Assembly (NCBI RefSeq): GCF_010686685.1
Contig: NZ_JAAGWD010000008.1
Span: forward strand, 80,246 to 144,245
Reading direction: 5' to 3'
DNA from: Pontibacter burrus
GTDB taxonomy: Bacteria > Bacteroidota > Bacteroidia > Cytophagales > Hymenobacteraceae
Length of the DNA stretch: 64,000 nt
The notes under the pieces are model-generated. The model worked only from the letters and a program-made list of their open reading frames with translations. It was not told where the DNA came from and made no database searches. The first letter of the stretch is position 1. Every line of letters starts with the position of its first letter. Positions 27,540 to 36,837 of the stretch are shown piece by piece. The position numbers were made by a program, and so were the translations under genes.

Positions 27540-27751
27540 GAAAGCAAGACATGCCTCTACCCCTGCCCAAACGACAGTTAACTTCTTCTTCCGCTGGAAA
27601 GCTTATGGCACTCAGGCACGCGCGAAATAACAACTGTTTTAAAAGTGCTGAACGAGCAATTGGGTATGAACGCCTATAACAGATTGGCAGCTCGCTGCAA
27701 ACGCATTATGGCCCGGGCTTATCAAGATAAACCGAAAAATAGCAATGTGTA
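27540..27751 (+). pseudogene. Possible gene remnant
   Basis: A stop-free frame of about 55 codons ending at the TAA at 27749-27751 encodes TTVLKVLNEQLGMNAYNRLA followed by basic helical residues (CKRIMARAYQDKPK). It looks like real protein but has no plausible start. An ATG frame at about 27549 (MPLPLPKRQLTSSSAGKLM) runs out in a different phase, so a decayed gene with a frameshift is likely. The family is not recognised. The rest of 27386-27975 shows dispersed intergenic repeats of the GTCATCTTGAG type and nothing else I can name. Confidence 0.3.
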
Positions 27752-27975
27752 AAGTAAAAGCATCTGTATCCCCCCTTCGTCATCTTGAGTACAGGGAGCG
27801 GCTGAAGTAGCATGCGGGAAATCTGGAGTTATATCACATTCAATACCCAAAACATCGTAACCGAACAAAGCTAAGGTTAGGCCTATGGGGCTGCTGCTAT
27901 GCGGTTTGTATGCAAATTGCAGGCAAATAAAAAAGCACTTACTACGAATAAACGATGTAAGTGCTTGATCTTAAG

Positions 27976-28049
27976 TGGGCCCAGCTGGAATCGAACCAGC
28001 CACCTACTGATTATGAGTCAGTTGCTCTAACCGAATGAGCTATAGGCCC
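27976..28049 (-). tRNA. tRNA with CAU anticodon (elongator Met or Ile2)
   Basis: A 74-nt cloverleaf on the minus strand. The acceptor GGGCCTA pairs with TGGGCCC (one G-U). The D arm contains GCTCATTCGGTTAGAGC, the anticodon stem-loop is CTGACTCATAATCAG, and the T arm is CTGGTTCGATTCCAG, with discriminator A. The anticodon CAT could be Met or the lysidine-modified Ile2; I cannot decide from sequence alone. CCA is not encoded. Confidence 0.93.
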
Positions 28050-28131
28050 GTTCCCTGTTATCAGAAACCCTTTAAAAGCGCTTCCTTTGATTTGGGAGTG
28101 CAATTCTACATATTTGTATCGAGATTTTCAA

Positions 28132-28785
28132 ATGCAACCCAAAAATTTTTCTGTGGAATTACAAAATATCAAAAACATCATCTTCGATCTGGGCGGAGTG
28201 ATCATTAACATAGATTACCAAAAGAGTTTACATGAGCTGCTGAACTATAGCAAGACCGGTACAGCCATGGAGTTTACCCAGAAAGCACAGTCTCGCCTGT
28301 TTGATTTGTATGAGACCGGCGAGAGCACTTGCCAGCAGTTCCGCGACAGCTTGCGCCAGGAATACAACCTGACAGCTACCGACGAAGAAATTGATGCCGC
28401 CTGGAACGCCATGCTGCTCGACATCCCAAAGGAGCGCATTGAGCTGCTGCAGGAACTGGGCAAAAAGTACCGGCTTTTCCTGCTGAGCAACACCAATGCC
28501 ATTCACCTCAAAAAGTTTAACGAGATAGTAGCAGAAAGCTTCACCATCCCGAACCTGGACTCGCTGTTTGAGCAAAGCTACTACTCGCATCTGGTAGGGA
28601 AGCGCAAACCCGATGCCGCTATTTTTGAGCTGATACTGGAACAGAACGGCCTGAACAAAGCTGAAACCTTGTTTATTGACGACAGCATACAGCATATTGA
28701 AAGCGCGCGTAAAGTAGGCCTGCATACACTGCATCTGCAGCCACCGCTAACTATAAACCAGTTCTTCAAGGATGAGGTTAACTAA
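28132..28785 (+). CDS. HAD family hydrolase (YihX-like)
   Basis: 217 residues from the ATG at 28132. HAD motif I is FDLGGVIINID, where the second acidic residue is replaced by Gly as in the YihX/HAD-1A3 subgroup. Motif II is in FLLSNTNAIH, motif III Lys is in LVGKRKPDAAIFEL, and motif IV is LFIDDSIQHIESA. The likely reaction is sugar-phosphate or similar phosphate ester hydrolysis. It overlaps the next gene by 14 bp, so both are translated from one message. Confidence 0.9.
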   Translation: MQPKNFSVELQNIKNIIFDLGGVIINIDYQKSLHELLNYSKTGTAMEFTQKAQSRLFDLYETGESTCQQFRDSLRQEYNLTATDEEIDAAWNAMLLDIPKERIELLQELGKKYRLFLLSNTNAIHLKKFNEIVAESFTIPNLDSLFEQSYYSHLVGKRKPDAAIFELILEQNGLNKAETLFIDDSIQHIESARKVGLHTLHLQPPLTINQFFKDEVN

Positions 28786-30064
28786 ACAGCAGCGGCAGTA
28801 TGGCCTGCATTTGCTCCTGTTTATAGTTACCTTAATTACCACAACTATAGCCGGCGCAGAATGGATGACGGGCAAGCTGTTTTTCCTGGGGCCGGAGAGC
28901 TTTACCTGGACCGGTAGCCTTACTTGGGCTGAACTGCTGGCCGGGCTCTACTTTTCGGTGCCTTTCCTGGGTGTGCTTACCGTGCATGAGTTTGGGCATT
29001 ATTTTACGGCCAGGTACTATAAAACGCGTGTCACGCTGCCCTACTACATACCGCTCTGGTTTGGCATAACGGCTGCCATTGGCACCATGGGGGCATTTAT
29101 CCGCATCAAGAGCCGCATTTACTCGCGCCAGGAGTTTTTTGATATTGGGATTGCCGGCCCGTTAGCTGGGTTTATAGTTGCGATTCCGCTTTTATGGTAT
29201 GGGTTTACGCATTTGCCTGCCCCCGAGCATATCTTTACCATCCATCCGGAGTTCCAGCAATACGGTCTCGATTATGCCAGGTATGTGTATGATCAGAACC
29301 TGGGCAATTTCTCGCTGGGTAAAAACCTGCTGTTCGTATTCTTTGAGCAATACGTAGCAACAGACCCAGCCCTGGTGCCAAATGCTTACGAGATCATTCA
29401 TTACCCGCTGCTGTTTGCTGGCTACCTGGCACTGTTTTTCACGGCGCTAAACCTGCTCCCGATCGGGCAGCTGGATGGCGGACATATACTGTATGGTTTG
29501 CTGGGTTATAAACGCTTTAACAGGCTCTCCCCTATATTTTTTGCCCTGTTTATACTATACGCCGGCCTGGGAGTCGTATCGCCGCACAGCACGCCGCTGT
29601 GGTCCGATGAGCTGATGATTTTCTTTGTGCCGTTCACCTACTGGGCCTTCCGAAAGCTGATTGCTGACAGACGAAAAAGCCTGTTTGGCGCATTGCTCAT
29701 GCTGATGCTGCAGTACACCCTTGCCACTGTTTTACCCGACTGGGCCGGCTATTTCTGGATCTGGCCGACTTACGCCCTGTACCTGGTATTTGTGTTGCAG
29801 CCTGCAGTTCCGAAGCTCCGATTTGCGTTGTATGCGGCCGCTGTACTCCTTATAGTTCAGTTCCTGATCTCGTTCCTGTTTCCGGAAGCAGATGGCTATA
29901 GTGGCTGGTTACTGTTTGGACTGGTGCTCTCCAGGATCATGGGGATTTTTCACCCGTCCTGCCCTAACGAGAGACCGCTCACGCCTTTGCGGAAGGTGTT
30001 GGGCATTATCGCATTCATCATCTTCATTCTCTGCTTTACGCCTACACCATTCGTTATAGAATAA
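28772..30064 (+). CDS. Site-2 protease family (M50) membrane metalloprotease
   Basis: 430 residues and many transmembrane helices. The zinc-binding motif HEFGH is in VLTVHEFGHYFTARYY, and the third ligand is Asp in LLPIGQLDGGHILYGLLG. Intramembrane cleavage by this family releases regulators or clears signal peptides. The C-terminal ~150 residues are further hydrophobic helices beyond the minimal core. It overlaps the HAD gene upstream, and a strong terminator follows. Confidence 0.9.
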   Translation: MRLTKQQRQYGLHLLLFIVTLITTTIAGAEWMTGKLFFLGPESFTWTGSLTWAELLAGLYFSVPFLGVLTVHEFGHYFTARYYKTRVTLPYYIPLWFGITAAIGTMGAFIRIKSRIYSRQEFFDIGIAGPLAGFIVAIPLLWYGFTHLPAPEHIFTIHPEFQQYGLDYARYVYDQNLGNFSLGKNLLFVFFEQYVATDPALVPNAYEIIHYPLLFAGYLALFFTALNLLPIGQLDGGHILYGLLGYKRFNRLSPIFFALFILYAGLGVVSPHSTPLWSDELMIFFVPFTYWAFRKLIADRRKSLFGALLMLMLQYTLATVLPDWAGYFWIWPTYALYLVFVLQPAVPKLRFALYAAAVLLIVQFLISFLFPEADGYSGWLLFGLVLSRIMGIFHPSCPNERPLTPLRKVLGIIAFIIFILCFTPTPFVIE

Positions 30065-30070
30065 AAAACA

Positions 30071-30107
30071 AAAGCCGGTGCTACTTACCAAGAGTAGCAC
30101 CGGCTTT
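30071..30107. terminator. Terminator between convergent genes
   Basis: AAAGCCGGTGCTACT / AGTAGCACCGGCTTT, a long perfect stem with a short loop just after the M50 protease gene. T runs are present on both strands. Confidence 0.9.
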
Positions 30108-30126
30108 CTATAGTTTGGGTATCGCT

Positions 30127-30168
30127 AACTTAAGCCTGGTACCCCTGAACTTAAGCCTGGTACCCCTG
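30127..30168. repeat. 21-bp tandem duplication across the rhodanese stop codon
   Basis: Two identical 21-bp units, 30127-30147 and 30148-30168, each AACTTAAGCCTGGTACCCCTG. On the minus strand each unit encodes Gln-Gly-Tyr-Gln-Ala-stop. The first copy terminates the rhodanese and the second repeats the same ending, in the same frame, beyond it. Confidence 0.95.
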
Positions 30169-30453
30169 TATACCGCCCAGCAGGTTACGCACATTGGTAA
30201 AGCCCTGCTGCTGTAAAAAAGCCTTCGCCGACGTAGAGCGTGCACCAGATTTGCAATGCACAATTACTTCCTGCTCTTTCAGGTCTTCCAGGTCTTCGAT
30301 GCGCTGTGGCAACGTACCAAGCGGAATGTTCTGTGCGCCGGCAATATTGCTCTCCTGGTATTCCCAGTCTTCGCGCACATCAATAATTATAGGAGTTTCG
30401 CCATTGTTAAGGCGTGTTTTTAATTCTTCAGCGGTGATGTCTGTGGTGATCAT
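30151..30453 (-). CDS. Rhodanese-like domain protein
   Basis: 100 residues, a single rhodanese domain. The active-site loop is VHCKSGARSTSA, with catalytic Cys in CKSGAR; the entry motif IIIDVREDWEYQESNIAGA is typical. It would transfer sulfur from a persulfide donor in the cytoplasm. It overlaps the stop of the preceding T9SS-cargo gene by 4 bp, so the two are cotranscribed. The 3' end carries a tandem duplication. Confidence 0.93.
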   Translation of the reverse strand: MITTDITAEELKTRLNNGETPIIIDVREDWEYQESNIAGAQNIPLGTLPQRIEDLEDLKEQEVIVHCKSGARSTSAKAFLQQQGFTNVRNLLGGIQGYQA

Positions 30454-32267
30454 AGTGTTAGTATTATTTTTCGGGTAATGATAGTTTTGCCTGTGTCGAT
30501 CCGGAAGGTATACATACCAGATGGCAGATGACGCAAATCTACACTATTTAGCTGAGCATTTCGCTGTTGTGTATGCACCTGCCTGCCAGTTACATCAAAT
30601 ACAGTTATAGTTTTGTATAGACCATCTACCTGCACCCTACCATTGGCTGGATTCGGGTAAAGGATTATAGTTGCAGCGGCCGGGTCTTCGTCTTCTATTC
30701 CAAGTGCCTGGCCGGTCATTAGCGGACGCATCATAACTGCGCCTTCCAGATAGGTATCGGCTTGCCAGTTGGTCTGGCTGGTCCACAAAAAGCGGGTACC
30801 GGGTGCATTACTGTTCCGGTCAAAACCGAAGTTAATGAACTGGTTCGCAGGCTGACTCCAGCCCAGGTAAAAGATGCCATCAACCGGTACCGGCTGGTTT
30901 AGGGCTACTTCGTAAAATTCATTCTCATTGGCAGTATACTGAACCTCAAAGGTCTGCTGGTGCAGCACGCGCCCTGGCAGCCCTGCATTATCTTCCCAGA
31001 TACGCACAGAAATTGTTCTGCCTTCGTGTAGTGGCAGAATTCTTGGGAAGTAAATCTTAAAACCACGAACCTGATCGGCACGATTCAGTTCGAAACGCAT
31101 GGCTACCTGTGTCACATTTCCATTGGCCAGAAAAGCAAAACCTGCTTCGGCGGTACCGTCGTCATAAGCATAATAATCGGCGAAGGTAGTGCGTCGGAAA
31201 GTGGTATCGTTGGCTGCCTGTAAGGGGTTTTGTTCTTCGGTATTCAGCCGGATGCCGTGCAGTAAAGTAAAACCGGTTGAGGGTAGTGACAGGTTACTGA
31301 CGCGAGGCGTACCTACGATTTCGTATTGCCTGGCATTAGGCGGAACAAGAGCCTGCCCGATCAAAAAAGTGTCTACTGTAGCCGTTCCATCGCGTTTCAC
31401 AAAACCACTCCAGCTAATGGCGGCCGGTACATTGCCCAGGTTGTTCAGCGTTGCCGAAACCGTATCGGCCAGGGCAGCTTCCGGGTTCTCCAGAAACTGG
31501 TGCACCGGCATGGCGGTATAGTTGCGTAACAATGGCGAAACAGTTCTGCTTATGCCGATATCTCCGGTCGTGTTCTGGCCTTTGCGTCGGTTTCTGTTCA
31601 GCTCTACATAATCCAGGTTCCAGATATCAAGCAGGCCGCTGCGCAAGCCGTTATTCCGGAAGCGGAACTGAAATCCATCGTGAAAATACCTTGTCTCTTT
31701 AACTCCTATAAACACCTGCGCAAAATCAGTGGCCTGGCCAGTTGCGTTTTGCCGCCACACCTGCTGCCAGTTACCGCTGTTGTCTTTAAACTCCAGCACC
31801 ATGTTAAAAGAATTTTCTGCAGTTCGATCGGGCACATCGCCTGCTCCACCGGCCTGCCAGTAAAAACTCAGGTAAACCGAATCTGAGGGTGCCAGTGCTC
31901 CCAGGCGGATGGGCTGTGAAGTAAGCGTATCAGAAGGGCCGGGTGTGGTTGCGCCAGCCATGTAAGGCTGACCAGCCGCATTCAGCCCGTCGAAGGTTGC
32001 TACATTTTTAGTAACCGGTGCTACCGCATAACGGTTGTTCACAAATACGCCACCATTAATCCAGCGGCCTGGGTCGGGAGTACCGGTAACAGTTGCAAAA
32101 TCATCGAAGAAGGGTAAGCTAACTGCTGCTTCAGAGGCTGCGCTGCGCTGCGTAACTATAGTTTTCTGCTGCCGCTGTTCTGTTGTTAATGGCACTAAAA
32201 CAGCCTGCGACAATGCCGCAAAGCTATAGTTGCAAAGTATAAAAACGAGCAGCAGAATTTTCTTCAT
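30450..32267 (-). CDS. Secreted protein with type 9 secretion (Por) C-terminal sorting domain
   Basis: 605 residues with an N-terminal signal peptide (MKKILLLVFILCNYSFAALS). The last ~75 residues are a type A T9SS sorting domain: IILYPNPANGRVQVDG, ITVFDVTGRQVHTQ, LPSGMYTFRI and a terminal KKIIL-like strand (ITRKIILTL). The body has beta-sandwich strands and repeated Trp-Gly segments but no catalytic motif that I recognise. It would be exported by Sec and then T9SS to the cell surface. Confidence 0.9.
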   Translation of the reverse strand: MKKILLLVFILCNYSFAALSQAVLVPLTTEQRQQKTIVTQRSAASEAAVSLPFFDDFATVTGTPDPGRWINGGVFVNNRYAVAPVTKNVATFDGLNAAGQPYMAGATTPGPSDTLTSQPIRLGALAPSDSVYLSFYWQAGGAGDVPDRTAENSFNMVLEFKDNSGNWQQVWRQNATGQATDFAQVFIGVKETRYFHDGFQFRFRNNGLRSGLLDIWNLDYVELNRNRRKGQNTTGDIGISRTVSPLLRNYTAMPVHQFLENPEAALADTVSATLNNLGNVPAAISWSGFVKRDGTATVDTFLIGQALVPPNARQYEIVGTPRVSNLSLPSTGFTLLHGIRLNTEEQNPLQAANDTTFRRTTFADYYAYDDGTAEAGFAFLANGNVTQVAMRFELNRADQVRGFKIYFPRILPLHEGRTISVRIWEDNAGLPGRVLHQQTFEVQYTANENEFYEVALNQPVPVDGIFYLGWSQPANQFINFGFDRNSNAPGTRFLWTSQTNWQADTYLEGAVMMRPLMTGQALGIEDEDPAAATIILYPNPANGRVQVDGLYKTITVFDVTGRQVHTQQRNAQLNSVDLRHLPSGMYTFRIDTGKTIITRKIILTL

Positions 32268-32324
32268 AGGAATGGGCAGTGTGTAAAGCTAAGAAGTTAG
32301 AAATTTATCGGTTAAATGCCAAGT

Positions 32325-32963
32325 TTACAACGTTGCGGTACCAGGTTTAGCACCTGTTTGCTGTATTTCTTTCAGGCCGCCCTGCTCGGTTAGCCAGTCT
32401 AGTAGCGTAATTAGTACATCCACATTCCAGCATTTGCTTAACTCGAGGTTCGTAAAAACTGCATGATCGGATTTACTGTTGAGCACCAGGCGGTTGTACA
32501 TTTTCTCGTATACTAGGTCCTCCCAAGTAATCAGGAGTTGCTTTCTGCAGAGGTATACGCCTTCGGCACTTACCTGACACTGTTCAAAATCTGCTGCTTT
32601 GCCGGCACGTAATGCATCTATACCCTGTTGCAGAATGTTGTCGGTTACCGGCTCCCAGACAGCATCTAGTATCTTGTTGCAAAGCTTTTTAAAGTACTTT
32701 TTCGAAAAGCCAAAAAAGCTCCTGAAAACAATGTCTAGCTGATCGTCGGGTGTTCTGAAACCGATATGGTAGCGCCTTCCGATCATGTAATGGTAAAACA
32801 CCACCGGACTAACCCAATACAAAATGCCATTTATCTCCTTTATTCTTAATTGTTTGCCTTTAAAGCTGATGGTCTCAGCATCAATAACGAGCGGCGAATT
32901 CCGGCTTCCAAACGAGTGTAATTTTACCTGTTTATTTATACGCGGTTTTGCTGAATCTGGCAT
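32325..32963 (-). CDS. Hypothetical protein (212 aa)
   Basis: Unrecognised. No signal peptide or transmembrane helix. The first half is beta-rich (PLVIDAETISFKGKQLRIKE, GRRYHIGFRTPDDQLDIVF), with a layout reminiscent of a PH-like domain. The second half is helical (FSKKYFKKLCNKILDAVWEP, LDWLTEQGG). It sits between the PASTA gene and the T9SS cargo gene on the same strand, but the 100-bp gap to its upstream neighbour holds a hairpin, so it is probably transcribed alone. Confidence 0.7.
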   Translation of the reverse strand: MPDSAKPRINKQVKLHSFGSRNSPLVIDAETISFKGKQLRIKEINGILYWVSPVVFYHYMIGRRYHIGFRTPDDQLDIVFRSFFGFSKKYFKKLCNKILDAVWEPVTDNILQQGIDALRAGKAADFEQCQVSAEGVYLCRKQLLITWEDLVYEKMYNRLVLNSKSDHAVFTNLELSKCWNVDVLITLLDWLTEQGGLKEIQQTGAKPGTATL

Positions 32964-33040
32964 GGGCTGCTGACGGTTTGCTGCACAGCACTTGGTGTAC
33001 GCAAAATTAGAAAACAGGTAACTATAAATCGGCTTAAAAC

Positions 33041-33072
33041 AGCAACGCCCGTCATTTCTGGCGGGCGTTGCT
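33041..33072. terminator. Terminator after the PASTA gene
   Basis: AGCAACGCCCG / CGGGCGTTGCT with a 10-base loop, 15 bp beyond the PASTA gene stop on the minus strand. Confidence 0.8.
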
Positions 33073-33087
33073 ATATGTGCTCTTACT

Positions 33088-33864
33088 TTATTCTATCGTT
33101 TCGATGGGCTCTGAACCAGCCACCCACAGGTCTACCAGTTCTCCGACACGGATTTTGGCACCAACTTCGGCAAACGGACGCTGCTTTAGTACCGTACCAT
33201 TTGGCTCGCCACTACCCTGCATATATAGAATGTTACCGATCTGCAGCCCCTGCCCTGCCAGCAGCACCGAGGCTTCATCTACAGGCATTCCCACTACATC
33301 CGGTACTTCAAACTCGGTGTTACCCAGACCATCTCCAACGTGCAGGTCTACTACAGAGCCTTTCGCTATACTTTCGCCGGGAGCTACTTCTTTGCCATTT
33401 ACAAACTGCTTTAGCACGGCATTTTTCTGCAGGTCCGGCACTGGTGTGATCTTACCTACTTTCAGGTCGTAGCTTTTCAGGATCAGCTCAGCATTCTTCA
33501 CAGAGCCGTCAATCAGCTTCGGCATTTTGATCATCGGCGGATTTTTCATGTTCACCGAGATGTAGATCTTGCGACCTTCCTTTACATGCGCACCCGGAGC
33601 CGGATCCTGGGTCAGGATCTCGAAGGGCTTGCGATCTGAGTTGTAGCTCGAGTCGTTGATGAAAAATCGCAGGTTCTGCTCTTCCAGAAAAGCTTCGGCA
33701 TCGGGCAGCAGCATACCTGTAACTTTAGGCACCGGCACGCTCTCGCCATGGTTGGTAGACGAAGGCAGGTAAACATAGAAGAAGCCGATCACCAGCACCC
33801 CAACTATAACCGCCATAACAGCCAGATGCTTTAGTACATCGGCAAACGAATTCGCTTTTAACAT
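33088..33864 (-). CDS. PASTA-domain membrane protein
   Basis: 258 residues. One N-terminal transmembrane helix (VMAVIVGVLVIGFFYVYLP) is followed by three PASTA repeats, at about 40-108, 110-180 and 185-253. Each starts with a P-x-(V/L) strand (VPVPKVTGMLLPDAEAFL, MIKMPKLIDGSVKNAEL, FEVPDVVGMPVDEASVLL). PASTA domains bind peptidoglycan fragments or beta-lactams, but there is no kinase domain here. The gene follows the tandem D-Ala-D-Ala ligase by 168 bp on the same strand, which fits a cell-wall role. Confidence 0.92.
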   Translation of the reverse strand: MLKANSFADVLKHLAVMAVIVGVLVIGFFYVYLPSSTNHGESVPVPKVTGMLLPDAEAFLEEQNLRFFINDSSYNSDRKPFEILTQDPAPGAHVKEGRKIYISVNMKNPPMIKMPKLIDGSVKNAELILKSYDLKVGKITPVPDLQKNAVLKQFVNGKEVAPGESIAKGSVVDLHVGDGLGNTEFEVPDVVGMPVDEASVLLAGQGLQIGNILYMQGSGEPNGTVLKQRPFAEVGAKIRVGELVDLWVAGSEPIETIE

Positions 33865-34031
33865 TTTTTAATTGCTGTATTGTTGATTGTTAAATTGTTG
33901 GGTCTACTATAGTCAAAGACGAAAATATTGCATCTCTACAATAATCAACTATAAATCAACTTTCTAACTTATACTTTTCTAACTTTCTAACTACAAGGAC
34001 TCCTAAACTTTCTAACTCTTAAACTCCCAAA

Positions 34032-36734
34032 CTATACTGTCGCTTTCATTTTGGTGCGCTCCACACCGTAGGTCAGGATGCGGTCGATGAAGTCGTATGG
34101 TTTGTAGCCGTTAATGGCGGTCTGGTGGAAGATACAGGTTGCCGGTGTCATGCCTGGCAGCGAGTTTACTTCTATAATGATCGTTTCTACTTCATCGTTT
34201 TCCAGCACACGCACAAAAGCATCGATACGGGCATAGCCTTCAATGTTCAAAATCTGGGCCACACGCTTCAGGTCTTCTTTTACCTGGTCTGATATTTTCT
34301 GACGGCGCTCCGGGTCAGTGGCATAACGCGCAGGTGTGATGTTCTGTCCTTCACCAGCCAGGAATTTTTCTTCCAGAGATAGTACCTCACCTTCCGCCAG
34401 TGCTTCTGATGCTTCAAACACTTCGTAGTTCACGCTGCCATCCGGTGCATGGGTAGTCAGTAAGCCGCCGGTTATTTCCAGGAAGTGCTTCGCGCCATTT
34501 CTGGAGATCAGCGTTTCAACTAAAAAGCCATGCTTGTTTGGGAATTCTTCTTTAAAACCGAGCGAAAGCGTACGCGCACAATCCGTGTCCAGTTCTTCCA
34601 TTTCGCGGAAGATCAGGGTGGTAAAGGCTTCCAGTTCGGCGCGGTTCTTTATCTTTTTCACAGCAGAGCTGCAACCATCATCGGCTGGCTTAGCAATGAA
34701 AGGGTAAGGAAATTCAGCTTCTATAGTTTGGAAGAATGCTTCTTTGTCTTTCTGCCAGTCTTCTTTCCAGGCCATGCGGTGCTTGGCTACCGGCACCCCA
34801 TGTTTGCCAAGTATTTCGTTGGTTTCGTACTTGTTGATTGTTATTTGCGACGAGCGGATACCAGAACCATTATACGGAATGTATAGTTTTTCCAGTTCCG
34901 CCTGCAAAGCACCATCTTCGCCAGGACGACCATGTAACGCAATGAACACCGCATCAACCAGGTTCTTTAGCTGGCTATAGCTGATGCGCTGCGGCTCCTG
35001 TAAAGTGTTGCCGGTGTATTTGCGGGTAATGCTTTCAGCTTCTTCTGCGATTTGGGCCAACACTGGGTGCGGCTTGCCACCATTCTCAAAGTACAGCACC
35101 TTCTCTTTAATGTCGTCTGCATTATCCTTCAGCATGATGTTGATCGGGATGGAGTACAAACGGTGCTCTTCGTTGCTGCCCGTCAGGAAAACCGGAACCG
35201 GCTCATACTTTACCGACGAAGAAAGCTTTTCGTAGATGTTACGGCCACTCTCCACCGAAATATGGCGCTCCGACGAGTAACCACCCATGATCACACCCAC
35301 ACGGATCTTATCATGACGATGTGCCTGCTCTTCTTTGATGCTCTTATCCAGCTCAGCCAGCAGTTTGGTCAGCTTTACGGTGTCTTTGCCGGTCTTCAGT
35401 CGTTCAGCAACTGAGGTGCGGATAATGTAAGTCAGGAACTGCGACGGGTTCAGCCCGATCTCAGCTGCCTGGTGGAAGAAGAACGACGACGGCAACATAC
35501 CTGAGGTAGTGTTCGGGTCATTCAGGAAAATCTCGTTGTTATCGGTAATAAAGCCATCCAATCGCGCATACACATTGAACCCGAAGGCTGTAAACAGGCG
35601 GCTGGTAGCTTGTCTTATAGTTTGGATCTGCTCAGTTGGCAGGTTAATTGGCGTAATTTTACGGCTCAGGCCCGGCAGGTATTTGGAACGGTAATCGAAC
35701 ACTTCGCTGCCCTTCACGATCTCGGTTGGTGGCAAGGCAATTGGCTGACCCTGCTCGTCCTGCACAACTATACACGAGAACTCTTTACCACGTATGAAAG
35801 CTTCTACTAACACCTGCTGCTCATGCTCAATGTTGGTAAGCGTGATGCTGTCAGTGGCAGTTGTATTAAACGTGTCGTTGATGTGGTTGAGCAGTTCTTC
35901 CGGGTGGTAAACTATAGTTCCATCCTCTAGCTGCACCGGCATACCGATCCCTTCACGAATATCTACCAGCTGCTTGATGCTCATAAGCTGCTTCTCCTCG
36001 CCCATCGCCATCCACTGTGCTTTGTAAATGGTTTTGGTAAAGAAACTACGCTCTACACCTTGCTCAAAAGCAGCAAAGTCATTCTCCTTGATAATAGAAA
36101 CGCCAATAGATGAGCCCTGGTGCGGTGCTTTAAGAACCAGCGGCAAGCCAAGGTCAGCTACCAGTTTCTCAAAAATCTGCGGTCGGTTCTGCTTCTCAGA
36201 CCACTGGCTATAGTTGATGATGCGGTAATCCGGTGTCGGGAAGCCATGCTGTTTCAGCATTTCCTTCTGCGCCACCTTATCAATACCGATCGCCGACGGA
36301 AGGATACCTGAACCAGAGTAAGGAATATGATACCACTCCAGCAAACCCTGAATACTGCCATCTTCGCCGTAAGGCCCGTGCAGCGCCAGGAACGCAAAAT
36401 CGAAATGATTCCGGAACTCGTTTGGCTGCAGACGCTTACCTGCTTTGGCTATAATTTCGTCCTGCTCCTCAATGCTTAGCTCACCCAACGACTCCAGGTA
36501 CACCTGCAAACTGTGCTCGCTCTGGGGTAACGCATCCACTGGCGGGTAAAAATCACGGATCGTACCTTTGTAGATGTACTGCCAATCCAGCAAAATAAAG
36601 TTGCCCAAGCTGTCCACAAACACCGGAACGGCTTCAAAGAGGGCTTTATCTAAGTTATCGTAAACCGTACGGCCACCTGCAAACGAGATCTCACGTTCAC
36701 GTGATGGTCCACCGAAAATTATTCCTACTCTCAT
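34032..36734 (-). CDS. ddl: Tandem (duplicated) D-alanine-D-alanine ligase, 900 aa
   Basis: Two ligase units in one chain. Unit 1 (about 1-470) has GIIFGGPSREREIS, LALHGPYGEDGSIQG, LVLKAPHQGSSIGVS and LNDPNTTSGMLPSS. Unit 2 (about 480-895) has GVIMGGYSSERHIS, ALHGRPGEDGALQAEL, FIAKPADDGCSSAV and IIEVNSLPGMTPAT. A single Ddl is ~300-360 residues, so the length is clearly double. Unit 2 has the canonical ExN metal motif (EVN). Unit 1 has DPN there, with Asp for Glu, so its catalytic power may be altered. It makes D-Ala-D-Ala for peptidoglycan. The PASTA gene lies directly downstream. Confidence 0.9.
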   Translation of the reverse strand: MRVGIIFGGPSREREISFAGGRTVYDNLDKALFEAVPVFVDSLGNFILLDWQYIYKGTIRDFYPPVDALPQSEHSLQVYLESLGELSIEEQDEIIAKAGKRLQPNEFRNHFDFAFLALHGPYGEDGSIQGLLEWYHIPYSGSGILPSAIGIDKVAQKEMLKQHGFPTPDYRIINYSQWSEKQNRPQIFEKLVADLGLPLVLKAPHQGSSIGVSIIKENDFAAFEQGVERSFFTKTIYKAQWMAMGEEKQLMSIKQLVDIREGIGMPVQLEDGTIVYHPEELLNHINDTFNTTATDSITLTNIEHEQQVLVEAFIRGKEFSCIVVQDEQGQPIALPPTEIVKGSEVFDYRSKYLPGLSRKITPINLPTEQIQTIRQATSRLFTAFGFNVYARLDGFITDNNEIFLNDPNTTSGMLPSSFFFHQAAEIGLNPSQFLTYIIRTSVAERLKTGKDTVKLTKLLAELDKSIKEEQAHRHDKIRVGVIMGGYSSERHISVESGRNIYEKLSSSVKYEPVPVFLTGSNEEHRLYSIPINIMLKDNADDIKEKVLYFENGGKPHPVLAQIAEEAESITRKYTGNTLQEPQRISYSQLKNLVDAVFIALHGRPGEDGALQAELEKLYIPYNGSGIRSSQITINKYETNEILGKHGVPVAKHRMAWKEDWQKDKEAFFQTIEAEFPYPFIAKPADDGCSSAVKKIKNRAELEAFTTLIFREMEELDTDCARTLSLGFKEEFPNKHGFLVETLISRNGAKHFLEITGGLLTTHAPDGSVNYEVFEASEALAEGEVLSLEEKFLAGEGQNITPARYATDPERRQKISDQVKEDLKRVAQILNIEGYARIDAFVRVLENDEVETIIIEVNSLPGMTPATCIFHQTAINGYKPYDFIDRILTYGVERTKMKATV

Positions 36735-36837
36735 TCCTGCAAAGGTAATAAATTGGAAGCGTTTATTAATAGGGTTAAAAGGTAAGGGTTTTATTTAGAA
36801 TTTATAACTGGAAGTATAGGTTCAATAGTATAAACAA

